Positions 41,917-50,897 of a stretch of 64,000 bases of DNA are shown here, one piece after another. This stretch comes from Chloroflexota bacterium. GTDB taxonomy: Bacteria > Chloroflexota > Anaerolineae > UBA4142. Position 1 is the first letter of the stretch, and each line of letters begins with the position of its first letter. The notes below the pieces were generated by a model. That model did no database searches. It worked only from the letters and a program-made list of their open reading frames with translations, and had not been told where the DNA came from. Made by a program: the position numbers and the translations under genes. Location: contig JAMCQI010000057.1 in the NCBI GenBank assembly GCA_023381515.1, positions 1 through 64,000 of the forward strand, read 5' to 3'.

Positions 41917-43298
41917 ACCGGGACGCGGCGACCAGACCGACCAGCGAACTGGCACAACTCGTCAGTGCGTCGCTCCGGCGTCCTGAGGCGGGCGAGAATC
42001 CGTACCGTGTCATTTTGCGGCAGGTCCGCCAGCGGCTGACCGCGACTTCTGACCCCTATGAACTCGCCCACCCGACTCCGGCAACCCGGATGAAGGTTGA
42101 GACACTCACGCGGCAGATCATCACAGACTATCGTCTGGCCCAGCCGGTGCAGGGCTTGCCCGTTCTCGACATCAGCGATGAAGAGGTCGTGCAGCGCGTC
42201 GTGAGTGACGTGCTCGGCTTCGGTCCTTTGGACAACCTCCTGCACGATGAAGCCGTCGAGGAAATTATCGTCAATGGAGTGGATATCTGGGTCATCGACG
42301 AAAGCGGCAAGCACCGTGCGCCGGGCAATGTGGGAGACCCGGAGAGCCTGGTCGAGTTGATCAATCGGCTGGTTGCGACCACCGGGCGCCAGGTCAACCT
42401 CTCGAATCCGATTCTGGACGCGCAACTACCGGACGGAAGCCGTCTCAATGCGACGATTTCCCCGGTCGCCACGCCCAGTCCCGCGATGACCATTCGACGC
42501 CATCGGCTCGTGGCCCGCCAGATGCAGGACTTGGTCGCGCTCGAATCGCTCACCGAATCAGCGGCCGCGTTCTTGGCTGCGGCAATTCAAGCGCGGTTGG
42601 GGATTTTGGTCGCCGGAGGGACGTCCAGCGGCAAGACCAATTTCCTGAATGTGCTCGCAGGGATTTTCCCAGAGAGCGAACGTGTGGTCGTGATCGAAGA
42701 CACGCGCGAATTGCAGCTCCCCATCGCCGACGTCGTGTACCAGAGCGTTCGCTATGCCAACGCCGAGGGAACAGGCGAAATCACGCAGCGGCGCCTTGTG
42801 CAGAATGCGCTCCGCATGCGCCCTGATCGCATTGTGATTGGAGAGGTGCGCGGTGCCGAGGCACTCGATATGCTGCTCGCCGCGAACACCGGGCATGAGG
42901 GATTCCTTTCGACCGTGCACGCGAATTCGGCGGGTCAGGCACTCACGCGTCTTATACAACTTACCAAGCTTGCTCCGGAGGGGAGCCAGATCGACGAAAA
43001 GACGGTTGCCGAATGGATTACGGAAGCTTTCCATCTCGTCGTCTTTCTCCGTCGCGATCCATTTTCGGGAAAAAGGCGGGTGGAGGAAATCATCGAACTC
43101 ACGGGCTCGGTCGAACAGGGCAACCGCATCCTGAACCAACCGATTTTCTCACAAGATGCCGATCGCCGGACACTCGTGCGGACACCCTACCCTCTCGCCC
43201 GAGCAGACAGACTCCGGGATCGCGGCGTAGACCCGACGGCTTTTGCGCCCATGCCGCGGGCAATGGGTGCTCCCGAATCCTGGGCGCGGAGGAGCTAG
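41913..43298 (+). CDS. CpaF/TadA-type secretion ATPase, first copy
   Basis: 461-residue hexameric ATPase that powers pilus extension. It has an N-terminal domain (VLGFGPLDNLLHDEAVEEIIVNG), Walker A VAGGTSSGKTNFLNVLAG, the Asp box VVVIEDTRELQLP, Walker B RPDRIVIGEVRGAEALDML and the His box GFLSTVHANSAG. All catalytic elements are present. ATGA overlap with the upstream gene; TadB follows after 24 bases. A C-terminal tail of about 40 residues is extra. Confidence 0.95.
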   Translation: MNRDAATRPTSELAQLVSASLRRPEAGENPYRVILRQVRQRLTATSDPYELAHPTPATRMKVETLTRQIITDYRLAQPVQGLPVLDISDEEVVQRVVSDVLGFGPLDNLLHDEAVEEIIVNGVDIWVIDESGKHRAPGNVGDPESLVELINRLVATTGRQVNLSNPILDAQLPDGSRLNATISPVATPSPAMTIRRHRLVARQMQDLVALESLTESAAAFLAAAIQARLGILVAGGTSSGKTNFLNVLAGIFPESERVVVIEDTRELQLPIADVVYQSVRYANAEGTGEITQRRLVQNALRMRPDRIVIGEVRGAEALDMLLAANTGHEGFLSTVHANSAGQALTRLIQLTKLAPEGSQIDEKTVAEWITEAFHLVVFLRRDPFSGKRRVEEIIELTGSVEQGNRILNQPIFSQDADRRTLVRTPYPLARADRLRDRGVDPTAFAPMPRAMGAPESWARRS

Positions 43299-43322
43299 AG
43301 ACGACATGGGTGGAGACGAATA

Positions 43323-44219
43323 ATGCTTTACGGTCCTAACGTTCTTCTCGCGTTCATCGGTGCGGCGGGCGTGCTCGTCATCGTCCTTTCCATCCTCGCG
43401 ATTCCGCATTACCGGATGGATCGCGAGGAGGACGAAGGGAGCCTCACCGTCCGCTTGCAGCGCAAGCTCGACCAGGCCGACCTCCAGATCACTGCAGCCG
43501 AATACTTGAAGACATCGCTCTTCCTTGCGCTCGTGCTCGGAGTGGTCGCCTTCATTCTCACCGATGCCATCGCGGCGGCTCTCCTCGGGATGCTGCTTGG
43601 ATTCTTTGGGTATTGGACGTATCTGGAGGACCGGCGGGAAAAACGCCGGCGCGAATACCAGGAGGCATTGCTCGAAGTGATCAACATTCTACAGGAAGGC
43701 TTTGCGTCCATGCGCAGTTTGGAGATGGCACTGGCTACGGTCGCCGAGCACGCGCCGGAAATTGCCCGGAGGGATTTCGTCGAGATTGTTACCCAGATGT
43801 CGCTCAAAGAACACCTCGAAGAGGTGCTCATGCAGATCGCCCAGCGCCGCCGCGACCTCATCTTCGATCGACTTGTGGAAGCGCTCATCGCCAATCGGCG
43901 CACCGGTGGGCAGCAATTGGGTCCCGTGCTTTCCGCTCTGAGGGAGAGCGTGCAGGCTCTCGCTTCGGGACGACGTCGAGTGGAGACCGCGCAGCAGCGC
44001 ATCCGCTGGGAGGCGCGCATCGTCTGCCTGGCTCCCTTTACCTTCATTGCGATTCTGCGGCAGACGGCACCCGACCTCCAGGCACCCTTCTATGCGAGCG
44101 TTTTCGGGCAAGTTGCCATCCTCCTCGTCGGCTGCATGTCGGCCCTAGCCTATTACATCATGAACCGCATGGGTTCACAGGCGGTCCAGCCACTCGAAAC
44201 CGCCGGGGTAAAGGCATGA
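43323..44219 (+). CDS. TadB-like pilus platform protein, first copy
   Basis: 298-residue integral membrane protein with one N-terminal span, a central pair (LFLALVLGVVAFILTDAIAAALLGMLLGFFGYW), the T2SSF/GspF cytoplasmic helical domain (YQEALLEVINILQEGFASMRSLEMALATVAEHAP) and two C-terminal spans. With TadC it forms the inner-membrane platform on which CpaF acts. Confidence 0.9.
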   Translation: MLYGPNVLLAFIGAAGVLVIVLSILAIPHYRMDREEDEGSLTVRLQRKLDQADLQITAAEYLKTSLFLALVLGVVAFILTDAIAAALLGMLLGFFGYWTYLEDRREKRRREYQEALLEVINILQEGFASMRSLEMALATVAEHAPEIARRDFVEIVTQMSLKEHLEEVLMQIAQRRRDLIFDRLVEALIANRRTGGQQLGPVLSALRESVQALASGRRRVETAQQRIRWEARIVCLAPFTFIAILRQTAPDLQAPFYASVFGQVAILLVGCMSALAYYIMNRMGSQAVQPLETAGVKA

Positions 44220-44280
44220 GGAATCTCATCTCATCTAGACACTGCAATAACACAACCTATGCCGCGAATGGGAGTAAGCG

Positions 44281-45180
44281 ATGAATCTCGTCCTTGCCCT
44301 GCTCGGAGCGCTCGGCGTACTGCTCGTCTGGACGGGAGTCACACACCCCTTTGCCGTTCGTGTTGCCAATTCAAGGAAACGGGTCCAGCTGACAGCGGGT
44401 GAAGAAGAGCATGTTCAGATCTCACCACTGCTCGACCGCTCGCTGGGTCCCATTCTCGAAAGCGCGAGTCATTTGCTGGTCGTCCTCTTGCGCCGGGAAG
44501 ACAAGGACCGCGAGTTGATCGCCGCCGCGGGTTACCCGCCGCGCTATCGCACGGTCTATAACTTGTACGCCTGGAAAGTCTTGATCGCGGTGATGCTCTT
44601 TCTCGTCGGGCTTTTCAATGCGCTGTTGATCGGACCCGGCTTTCTCGCCGTCGCACTCGGAATGGGCATCTTGGGACTCCATCTGCCCGACTTTCACTTG
44701 CGACAGTTGGTGAAGAAACGCCGTGAGCTCGTCCGCACGGAGATGGCGTTTGTGCTCCACCGGCTCGCGATCCAAGTGGCCGCGGGTCAAGCACTGCCGC
44801 AAGCGCTCGAGCAAATCGCTTTGAAACCGGGCGGCCCTTTTGTCAAGGAACTGCGCGAGGTGAGCAGCGATATTTCGACCGGACATTCGCTCAATGAAGC
44901 GCTCGACCGGCTGGCGGCCAGGACTGCCGGCATTGATGAGGTGCGGCGGTTCGTCAACCTCCTGCAGCGAGCGCAGCAGTTGGGCAGCCCGATTGCCGAA
45001 GCACTGACAAGCATGGGACGCATCCTGCAGGAACGCGTGCAGCAGGACATCGAGGCCCGCGGCATGGCGGCATCGGTGCAGATGGTGCTGCCAGTCGGAT
45101 GCCTGATCCTTCCTGCGATTGGATTGGTCGTCATCGGGCCCGGCATCTATCTCGCCGCTCAATACTTTTTCGTGCGCTAA
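44281..45180 (+). CDS. TadC-like pilus platform protein, first copy
   Basis: 299 residues with N-terminal spans, the helical T2SSF domain (EMAFVLHRLAIQVAAGQALPQALEQIALKPGG, then STGHSLNEALDRLAARTAGI) and a C-terminal hydrophobic pair. Partner of TadB; a 61-base gap separates them. The sequence differs clearly from the second TadC at 56.3 kb, so the two are not a recent duplication. Confidence 0.9.
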   Translation: MNLVLALLGALGVLLVWTGVTHPFAVRVANSRKRVQLTAGEEEHVQISPLLDRSLGPILESASHLLVVLLRREDKDRELIAAAGYPPRYRTVYNLYAWKVLIAVMLFLVGLFNALLIGPGFLAVALGMGILGLHLPDFHLRQLVKKRRELVRTEMAFVLHRLAIQVAAGQALPQALEQIALKPGGPFVKELREVSSDISTGHSLNEALDRLAARTAGIDEVRRFVNLLQRAQQLGSPIAEALTSMGRILQERVQQDIEARGMAASVQMVLPVGCLILPAIGLVVIGPGIYLAAQYFFVR

Positions 45181-45201
45181 CCATATCAAAGCACTCGTGC
45201 C

Positions 45202-45212
45202 AAGGAGGTGAT
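45202..45212 (+). promoter_or_regulatory. Perfect Shine-Dalgarno sequence without a start codon (upstream of pilin 1)
   Basis: AAGGAGGTGAT matches the 3' end of 16S rRNA over 11 bases, but no start codon stands at a usable distance; the pilin ATG is 97 bases further on and has its own GGAGG. A matching site precedes the second pilin cluster at 57193. It may be an mRNA-stabilising (STAB-SD) or standby site. Confidence 0.5.
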
Positions 45213-45308
45213 CGGGGCATCTACTCCCTGCACGAAAACGGGAAAGGTAAGGAGGGGCAGGCTGGCTCCCCACCAGTCTTCCCCTCATTCAAGACTCATG
45301 GAGGAACC

Positions 45309-45497
45309 ATGAACCATCTGCTGAACGCGTTCGACGCTGTTAAGCGGTTCCATGCATCGGAAGCGGGACAAGACATCTTGGAGTACGCGATCATCGTCGC
45401 GTTTGCGGTGACCGTCATCGCGGTCCTTGCCCTGCTCTACAACTCGATCAAAGGCGTGCTGACCAATGCCAACTCTCAACTGCAAGGCATTCATTAG
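45309..45497 (+). CDS. Flp-type prepilin, first copy
   Basis: 62-residue prepilin with a short basic leader and the type IVb cleavage motif: EAGQDILEYAIIVAFAVTVIA, with Glu at +5 and Tyr at +6 after the Gly. The peptidase at 57.7 kb would process it. The mature protein is one hydrophobic helix plus a short tail, the Flp/Tad major pilin pattern. GGAGGAACC precedes the ATG. Confidence 0.88.
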   Translation: MNHLLNAFDAVKRFHASEAGQDILEYAIIVAFAVTVIAVLALLYNSIKGVLTNANSQLQGIH

Positions 45498-45951
45498 GCG
45501 CAGTCGCCGTCTTGCCCGACGTACGGCGTTCGAGGTTGGCCGTTTCCATCGAGACAAAGACGGCCAAGACCTGGTCGAGTGGGCAGTCGGCCTGCCGGTA
45601 TTCCTCATTCTCTGCGCCGGAATCGTTTTTTACTCCTGGATGTGGTGGAACCAGGTTACCGCCGCTGCGGCGGTTCACGATGGCACGTATCTCGCGGCGA
45701 TGCGGGGCGGCGACACGGGCGCCGGATACACACGCACGCAACAGATGCTGCGATCATCGGTCGGAAATTTCGCAACTACTTACGGCATCTCGATCGGAGC
45801 CGATGCGAGCCGGCGCAGCATGATCGGCTCGGTCCAGAACCATTCTTTGTTTCGATTGCCCTTTCTGGGCGCACTGCCGCTGAACATTCAAGCACGCAGC
45901 TTTCAGAGACAGGAGCAGTTCTATGGCGGTCCACCGCAAGGGTGGTGGTGA
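45466..45951 (+). CDS. TadE-like pseudopilin
   Basis: 161 residues. A basic N-terminus precedes KDGQDLVEWAVGLPVFLILCAGIVFY, a prepilin-like motif (Gly, Glu at +5) joined to the membrane helix. The remainder is predicted to be outside the membrane (MLRSSVGNFATTYGISIG). TadE-family minor pilins are needed for assembly. It overlaps the pilin gene by 32 bases and the next pseudopilin by 29 bases; the long basic leader is unusual, so translation might start further in. Confidence 0.72.
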   Translation: MPTLNCKAFIRRSRRLARRTAFEVGRFHRDKDGQDLVEWAVGLPVFLILCAGIVFYSWMWWNQVTAAAAVHDGTYLAAMRGGDTGAGYTRTQQMLRSSVGNFATTYGISIGADASRRSMIGSVQNHSLFRLPFLGALPLNIQARSFQRQEQFYGGPPQGWW

Positions 45952-46369
45952 AAGCGAGTGCGGTCAAGCTTACGTGGAATTGGTGATGGTCCTGCCCGTC
46001 TTTCTGCTCGTCATTGCAGGGCTCATTTTCTTCGGCCGCGTGCTTTACGTGAAGATCGCTCTCGACATGGCGAGTTACGACGCCTGCCGGGCTGCGGTCG
46101 AGGCGCTCCGCCCAGGCGATGGTATCAGCCAAGGCATGACCGCAGGCAGGCAAACGCTCGCTGGCTTTTACCTGAATCCCGGAGGAGCAAGCTTATCCGT
46201 CAGCCCCGCGGGGGGTTGGGCACGTGGGACACCGGTTCAGTGTACCGCTGCCTACGATTTGTTTGTGGGAGACATACCAGGGGCCGCATCGTTCGGAAGC
46301 GGATCGGGCGTGGCGATCCAATCCACCACCTGGTCACGGGTCGAACTCTGGCGCTCGGACTGGCAGTAA
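45923..46369 (+). CDS. TadE-like pseudopilin, second
   Basis: 148 residues with ESECGQAYVELVMVLPVFLLVIAGLIFFG, a TadE-type cleavage motif and membrane helix, then an extracytoplasmic part with one Cys. Together with its neighbours it forms the minor-pilin group of the first Tad set. Confidence 0.8.
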   Translation: MAVHRKGGGESECGQAYVELVMVLPVFLLVIAGLIFFGRVLYVKIALDMASYDACRAAVEALRPGDGISQGMTAGRQTLAGFYLNPGGASLSVSPAGGWARGTPVQCTAAYDLFVGDIPGAASFGSGSGVAIQSTTWSRVELWRSDWQ

Positions 46370-46444
46370 CTGACTCTGGATCAGTTAACCTGCGCACGGC
46401 AAGAAGAACGAAAGACCATACCCAATGAGGAGCTGAAGAGAACC

Positions 46445-47032
46445 ATGGAGATTACAACGTACAACCTGAAAGTGATGTTTACCGAGCCGATCCTGGGGAC
46501 CCAGCCGCAGAAGGATGTGGCGACCGAATTCACCCAGGACAAAGCCCGCGCTAAAGGAATTCCTGTGGAGGACGAAGAGGAAACGCTCCCCGAGATGCTG
46601 GAGAAAGGCACGACGGCGTTTCATCGGCTCGACGGCCAACCCATCTACTACGATTATATGGTCAAGGGATTTCTCAAGGAGGCCGGCCTGGTCTTCAACG
46701 GCACTCACGGCGTCAGGGCCTTGCGGTCGAAAATCGACAACCTCGTATTCGTGCTACCCAGGCGTATCCCGCTGCAGCTGCCTCTCGGGTCTGACGCGTC
46801 TTTCCTCGAACGGCCGCTGCGAGCGCTCACGGCTCAGGGTCCACGCGTGTCGCTCGCCCGCAGCGAGACACTTCCAGCAGGAACGTCATTCGCCTGCATG
46901 GTGCAGGTGCTCGGCGGCCCCATCAGCGAGCCTGTGCTGCGCGAATTGTTGGATTACGGGCAGTTCAAGGGCTTTGGACAGTGGCGGAACGCGGGTTTTG
47001 GACGGTTCACGTACGAACTGGCACAAGCCTAG
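46445..47032 (+). CDS. RAMP-like protein of unknown function
   Basis: 195 residues, soluble. The N-terminus is a beta-strand (TYNLKVMFTEPILGT), the centre contains FLKEAGLVFNGTHGVRALRSKIDNLVFVLPR and ERPLRALTAQGPRVSLARSETLPAGT, and the C-terminus holds GFGQWRNAGFGRF. This last segment fits the Gly-rich loop GxGxxxxxGxG of RAMP-fold RNA-binding proteins such as Cas6. I recall similar proteins in prophages and elements of Firmicutes, function unknown. No other CRISPR component is present. It stands alone between two groups of pseudopilin genes. Confidence 0.55.
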   Translation: MEITTYNLKVMFTEPILGTQPQKDVATEFTQDKARAKGIPVEDEEETLPEMLEKGTTAFHRLDGQPIYYDYMVKGFLKEAGLVFNGTHGVRALRSKIDNLVFVLPRRIPLQLPLGSDASFLERPLRALTAQGPRVSLARSETLPAGTSFACMVQVLGGPISEPVLRELLDYGQFKGFGQWRNAGFGRFTYELAQA

Positions 47033-47436
47033 TTGGAAACTAACACGTGGGCGCTAAGTGATGTCTTTTCAGGCAACGGCAAGGTATCGTCATGCCGCGT
47101 TTCGTGCAGCAATGGCAAAGCATTGTCACGCCGGGCTTTGTGCGGCACAGGAAACGCAAAGTACGGTGGCGCCAAGATACGTGAGGTGATGGTATTGCTT
47201 TGTGGGGCGGCGCCGCGCGCAGGCACGGCAGTGCTTCGCAAAGTGCAGTTTCGCTGAGCCAAGGTATTGCAAAGGTAATGTATTGAGTCGTCACGTGTAG
47301 CACAACTCGTGCGCAGCAATGGCATGGTGACGTCGCGTGTCGTTTGGTCGTGTTCCGCGCAGTACCGCGGAGACTCGTTGCGCAAGGGCAATGCATATCG
47401 AAGCCAAGCCCGGCTAAGCAAAGCAAAGGCACTGAA
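47033..47436. repeat. Gene-free spacer built of imperfect GCAA/GTGC repeats
   Basis: About 400 bases inside the operon without a credible gene. It is made of related words such as CAACGGCAAGGTATCGTCATGCC and CAATGGCAAAGCATTGTCACG (cut here to under 25 bases), repeated with about a 36-base period from 47072 to about 47145 and again, more loosely, to 47420 (GCAATGGCATGGTGACGTCGCGTG, AAGCAAAGCAAAGGC). Long frames on both strands exist because stops are rare in the repeats, not because of coding. Confidence 0.55.
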
Positions 47437-47895
47437 ATGATCAAGCGTCTCGTATCGCATGCTCTCGTCTGGTTCCATAACGAAGCCGGTCAGTATCTCG
47501 TGCAGACGGTGATCCTGCTCCCCGTCATGCTGATTCTTGCGGGGCTGGTCCTGGATGGCGGCTGGATGTACTGGCAGTATCGCCGCGCCGAGATCGCCGT
47601 CAACGCGGCGGCGCAGGCCGCGAGCCATGCGATCGACGTCGAGCACTTTCGCGAAACGAACGAAGTGCGGCTCGGCAACGGCGAGGCGTATGGCGCTGCT
47701 AGCGGGTACGTCAATATCAACCAGAGGGGCCAGATGCAAGTCACCGGGATCTACATCGGCCCGAATCGCGTTATCGTCGACGCTGATGCGCAAGTCCAGA
47801 CCATCTTTTTCCGGCTCGCGGGAATCTCGTCACTCAGCATGCGCGTAGAAGGACAAGCTTATCCCGCGTTCGGAATTAACCGAGAGGGACAATGA
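47437..47895 (+). CDS. TadG/TadE-like pseudopilin
   Basis: 152 residues. NEAGQYLVQTVILLPVMLILAGLVLDGGW is a pilin-like motif with Gly and a membrane helix (here Gln rather than Glu at +5), followed by YRRAEIAVNAAAQAASHAIDV, the pattern of TadE/TadG minor pilins. The ATG at 47437 is the first after the repetitive spacer. It overlaps the next gene by four bases. Confidence 0.75.
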   Translation: MIKRLVSHALVWFHNEAGQYLVQTVILLPVMLILAGLVLDGGWMYWQYRRAEIAVNAAAQAASHAIDVEHFRETNEVRLGNGEAYGAASGYVNINQRGQMQVTGIYIGPNRVIVDADAQVQTIFFRLAGISSLSMRVEGQAYPAFGINREGQ

Positions 47896-48665
47896 CACTC
47901 AAAGGGAAATTCGTGCGCGAGAACGTCTTCAGCAGCCGCAAAGAGCTGGGTCCACTCGGCTGGATCTCCATCTTTATCGTGGTGCTCTTCATGGCTGCCT
48001 GCATGGTCGGTAGTTACCAGTTGCTCACGCATAACGTCGCGCGCCTCGAGGTGCCGACCTCGGTTGCCGCCGCGGCGTCTCTCGTAGAGACACCTGAAAA
48101 CACGAACCAGACCAACATCTCGCTTACGGCCACCCCATCAATTACGTGGACTGTCTGGGCAGCCCAAGACCCGCTCGGACAGCCGATCTACGAAGGGTCA
48201 GCCGAGATCAAAGCCTGGGTTCTGCGGGACTATCGAACGGATCAAGAGTGGTTCAATGCGCACCTGTTGGAGAAGGATTACTTGCTCCAGCACTTGGGAG
48301 AATACTTTACGGGCAAGGCGCTAGCGGACGGACGCCGGAATATCGAACGCGCCTTTGGCGAGACCTTTGTGATCATGGCTCCGCCGATTGCCCAGCCGCG
48401 CCAGCGTCCACCAATGGATCAACCGCGCTGGGTCACCTTTTCGCAGGATGGTCGACTCGCCCGCGTGAATGACTACACCGATGCCGGTCCTGCGAAACAG
48501 TATGACACCCGCACGCGCAAGCCAATGCCCGTCACACTCAAGAATGCTTTCGTCTGGCAATACCTGATGGAATACGACCCGGAGAGCAAACGCTGGAAGG
48601 TCGAGCGGAATACGCAAGTGATCAACATCGACACGAACGCCTTGGTATTCTCGGATGAACCATGA
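47892..48665 (+). CDS. Membrane-anchored protein of the pilus operon (257 aa)
   Basis: One N-terminal transmembrane segment (LGWISIFIVVLFMAACMVGSYQLL) and an extracytoplasmic domain of about 200 residues (AEIKAWVLRDYRTDQEWFNAHLLEKDYLLQHLGEYFTG). I do not recognise the domain; its length and position could suit a periplasmic-type VirB8-like scaffold, but that is speculation. ATGA overlap upstream and a short overlap downstream. Confidence 0.65.
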   Translation: MTLKGKFVRENVFSSRKELGPLGWISIFIVVLFMAACMVGSYQLLTHNVARLEVPTSVAAAASLVETPENTNQTNISLTATPSITWTVWAAQDPLGQPIYEGSAEIKAWVLRDYRTDQEWFNAHLLEKDYLLQHLGEYFTGKALADGRRNIERAFGETFVIMAPPIAQPRQRPPMDQPRWVTFSQDGRLARVNDYTDAGPAKQYDTRTRKPMPVTLKNAFVWQYLMEYDPESKRWKVERNTQVINIDTNALVFSDEP

Positions 48666-48675
48666 GGAAATCGTG

Positions 48676-49836
48676 ATGCGTATCAAGTGGCCCCGTCGAT
48701 TTGTCGCCGTCTTCGTCGTTGCTCTCCTGCTGCTCGCGCTTTTCTTGATGGGAGGTAGTGTGGACGCGGAGCCCGGCAACTGCCATCTCGATCCATCCGG
48801 CAATTTGGTCTGCGAAGGAACCGCAGTAGCCACCGCCGTACCTTCACGTGCCATCACATCTGTCCCGGGCACGCCGCGGCCGACTTCGCGGCCTCGACCG
48901 TCACCGACTCCGACCGTCTGGGAACTATACACCATGTGGCGCTATTGTCTCGCCGATCCGACATCACCTTCGGGCTACGTAAACCTCAAATGGAATTGCA
49001 ACCGACTGACCAAGCAGTGTACGCTCGTTCAGGTAGTCACGGCCTATGATTGTGGGACACCGACTCCCGCAACTCTCAAAGTCAAGCCATTGCCCTGCCC
49101 TGTTGGATTCTCGCAGACGGGCCTCTGGTGCCTGATCGGCTGGGCGCGGCGAGCCGAGGCACGCATCCCGCCCGTCCCGATTACGTACAAGCCATACCCA
49201 AGGGGTATCGTCACCGACCCGATGGATTTCACGGCACCGGCGCTCATCGTACAGAATTGGGCCTGCACATCGCCCCAGGTCGATAACTGGAATCCCCACA
49301 GCTGGGGCTATGACGAAGACTATCGCAATCTTTACTTTTGCATCCGCTGGCGGCAGGTCGCCTGGCCCAATCCTTCGCCCGATCCTGCGCCGGCCTGGAT
49401 TCGGTACGTCTGGGATGAGCGGAGTTGGGGGCAGCCGCAAGAAGATAGTTCGCGGTCCCAGGTCACGCAGCATACGTACGTCACATCGTCGGCGCAGAAA
49501 CTGGAAAACGGACCAGGCAGCCTACCCGCTTATCAGGTGGAGGCACACTCGTATTGGGTCATTGACTGGAAGGAAACCTGGGAACATGCCTACCGCTGGA
49601 CCGAGTGCCGGCGAACGGGGAACAAGAACGACCGGTGCGACGGGCAGTCAGGGTACGCACCCGAGCAGCATGTCGAGTGGCGCCCAGAAGGGGATGACGG
49701 AACCGCGGACCTGAGAAATTACGGCGGGGCGCATTTCTACGCCGACAGTACGCTTCTCCAGATCCCTGACAGCCGCATCTTGAATGTGTTGCCCGTGCCC
49801 GTGATCGAAGTCCAGGGCGTGATCGGGAACCCATAG
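48676..49836 (+). CDS. Secreted protein, unknown (386 aa)
   Basis: Signal peptide (FVAVFVVALLLLALFLMGGSVDAEPG), a Pro/Thr/Arg-rich linker, then a long Trp- and Cys-rich domain (ten or so Cys, many Trp, e.g. NPHSWGYDEDYRNLYFCIRW). Cysteines suggest disulfides and an exposed location, possibly on the pilus or cell surface. The ATG at 48676 follows GAGGAAATC; an ATG seven codons earlier is possible. Confidence 0.65.
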   Translation: MRIKWPRRFVAVFVVALLLLALFLMGGSVDAEPGNCHLDPSGNLVCEGTAVATAVPSRAITSVPGTPRPTSRPRPSPTPTVWELYTMWRYCLADPTSPSGYVNLKWNCNRLTKQCTLVQVVTAYDCGTPTPATLKVKPLPCPVGFSQTGLWCLIGWARRAEARIPPVPITYKPYPRGIVTDPMDFTAPALIVQNWACTSPQVDNWNPHSWGYDEDYRNLYFCIRWRQVAWPNPSPDPAPAWIRYVWDERSWGQPQEDSSRSQVTQHTYVTSSAQKLENGPGSLPAYQVEAHSYWVIDWKETWEHAYRWTECRRTGNKNDRCDGQSGYAPEQHVEWRPEGDDGTADLRNYGGAHFYADSTLLQIPDSRILNVLPVPVIEVQGVIGNP

Positions 49837-49847
49837 GGAAGGAATCC

Positions 49848-50897
49848 ATGCTGAAAAAGATGTCGATCGGCTCTTCAAAGAAGGCCGCTGCACCCACCCG
49901 CGCTAGTCCGACCGTCCGCGTCCTGGTTGCGACGCGGCGAACGGACGTCCATGCGGCTTTGGAGCAAATTGCCCCCTATGCCTTGACAGAGGCGGTCTCC
50001 ACGCGCGGCGTCTATACCGGCTTAAGGGGCACACAGCTCGCGATTGTCGAATTGGATGCGCTTCTCGAAGAAGAGATCCCATGCCCCACATTGCTGCAGG
50101 TGCTTCAGCAGTCGCCCACGGTTGTCTGGACGACACCGGATGGGTTCTTGCGCGAGCCGGCGACCTGGCGTTCGCATGCGCTCGCGGCCTCGGGTCATTT
50201 TGAGTGCTTTCCCCCAGCCACCGCGGCGCTCACCTCGTACAGTGGAGGAGTAGGCAAGACGACGCTGTCGCTGGATGCTGCCGTCCACTTTGCCGATCGA
50301 ACCAGACTGCCGACCGCCGTCGTCGAGTTTCCTTACGGACCCAGCGCGCTGCGCGTCATTACGGGTACGACTGAGGGAGCAGGTTTTGTCGACGCCGTTC
50401 ACAACGATCCATCGACGGCGCTCCGGTCAGATTTCCCCGTATGGCGTGGGGTAACGCTCGTGACCGTGAACTATGCGGATGTGAGCGGGCTCTTGAAGCC
50501 CGAAGAAGTCGCGCAATGCTTTGAGCGCATCCGGAACGCGCATATCTTGACGATCGTTGATTCGGAGTTTCCGCATCCCTGGCTCGAAACAGTCGCGAAG
50601 CAAGTCGGAAGCTTTGTCATCGTCGGCGCTCCACGCCCGGATGCCTGGAACAACGCGGCGGCGTTGCAGCAGCTCATGGCTCGGACTCCGGAACTCTACC
50701 CGCATGCGCAGGTGGTGTTCAACTTGGTTGAGGGATGGGGCGACCGGCTCACGCAACTTGGATTGGAGCGGACCATGGATCTCCCGCGGGTCAAGTACCC
50801 TGAACGGCTGGAAGGACGATTGGGCTCCCTGCTGCTCAAAGCCATCTATCCGTATTGGGCCCAGACACCGGGAGCTGCCACGCGGAGGGGGATGTGA
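49848..50897 (+). CDS. CpaE/ParA-like ATPase, second copy
   Basis: 349 residues with a degenerate N-terminal domain and a P-loop SYSGGVGKTTLSLDAAVHF of ParA/MinD type. The Asp motifs of ParA are changed (TAVVEFPYGPSALRV), so it may bind rather than turn over ATP efficiently. Partner of the second Tad set. It overlaps the CpaB-like gene as GTGA. Confidence 0.78.
   Translation: MLKKMSIGSSKKAAAPTRASPTVRVLVATRRTDVHAALEQIAPYALTEAVSTRGVYTGLRGTQLAIVELDALLEEEIPCPTLLQVLQQSPTVVWTTPDGFLREPATWRSHALAASGHFECFPPATAALTSYSGGVGKTTLSLDAAVHFADRTRLPTAVVEFPYGPSALRVITGTTEGAGFVDAVHNDPSTALRSDFPVWRGVTLVTVNYADVSGLLKPEEVAQCFERIRNAHILTIVDSEFPHPWLETVAKQVGSFVIVGAPRPDAWNNAAALQQLMARTPELYPHAQVVFNLVEGWGDRLTQLGLERTMDLPRVKYPERLEGRLGSLLLKAIYPYWAQTPGAATRRGM

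Noticed and set aside
47029..47793. 254-codon minus-strand frame across the repetitive spacer and TadG-like gene
   Set aside because: Antisense to a clear pseudopilin gene and made of translated repeats; no start site.
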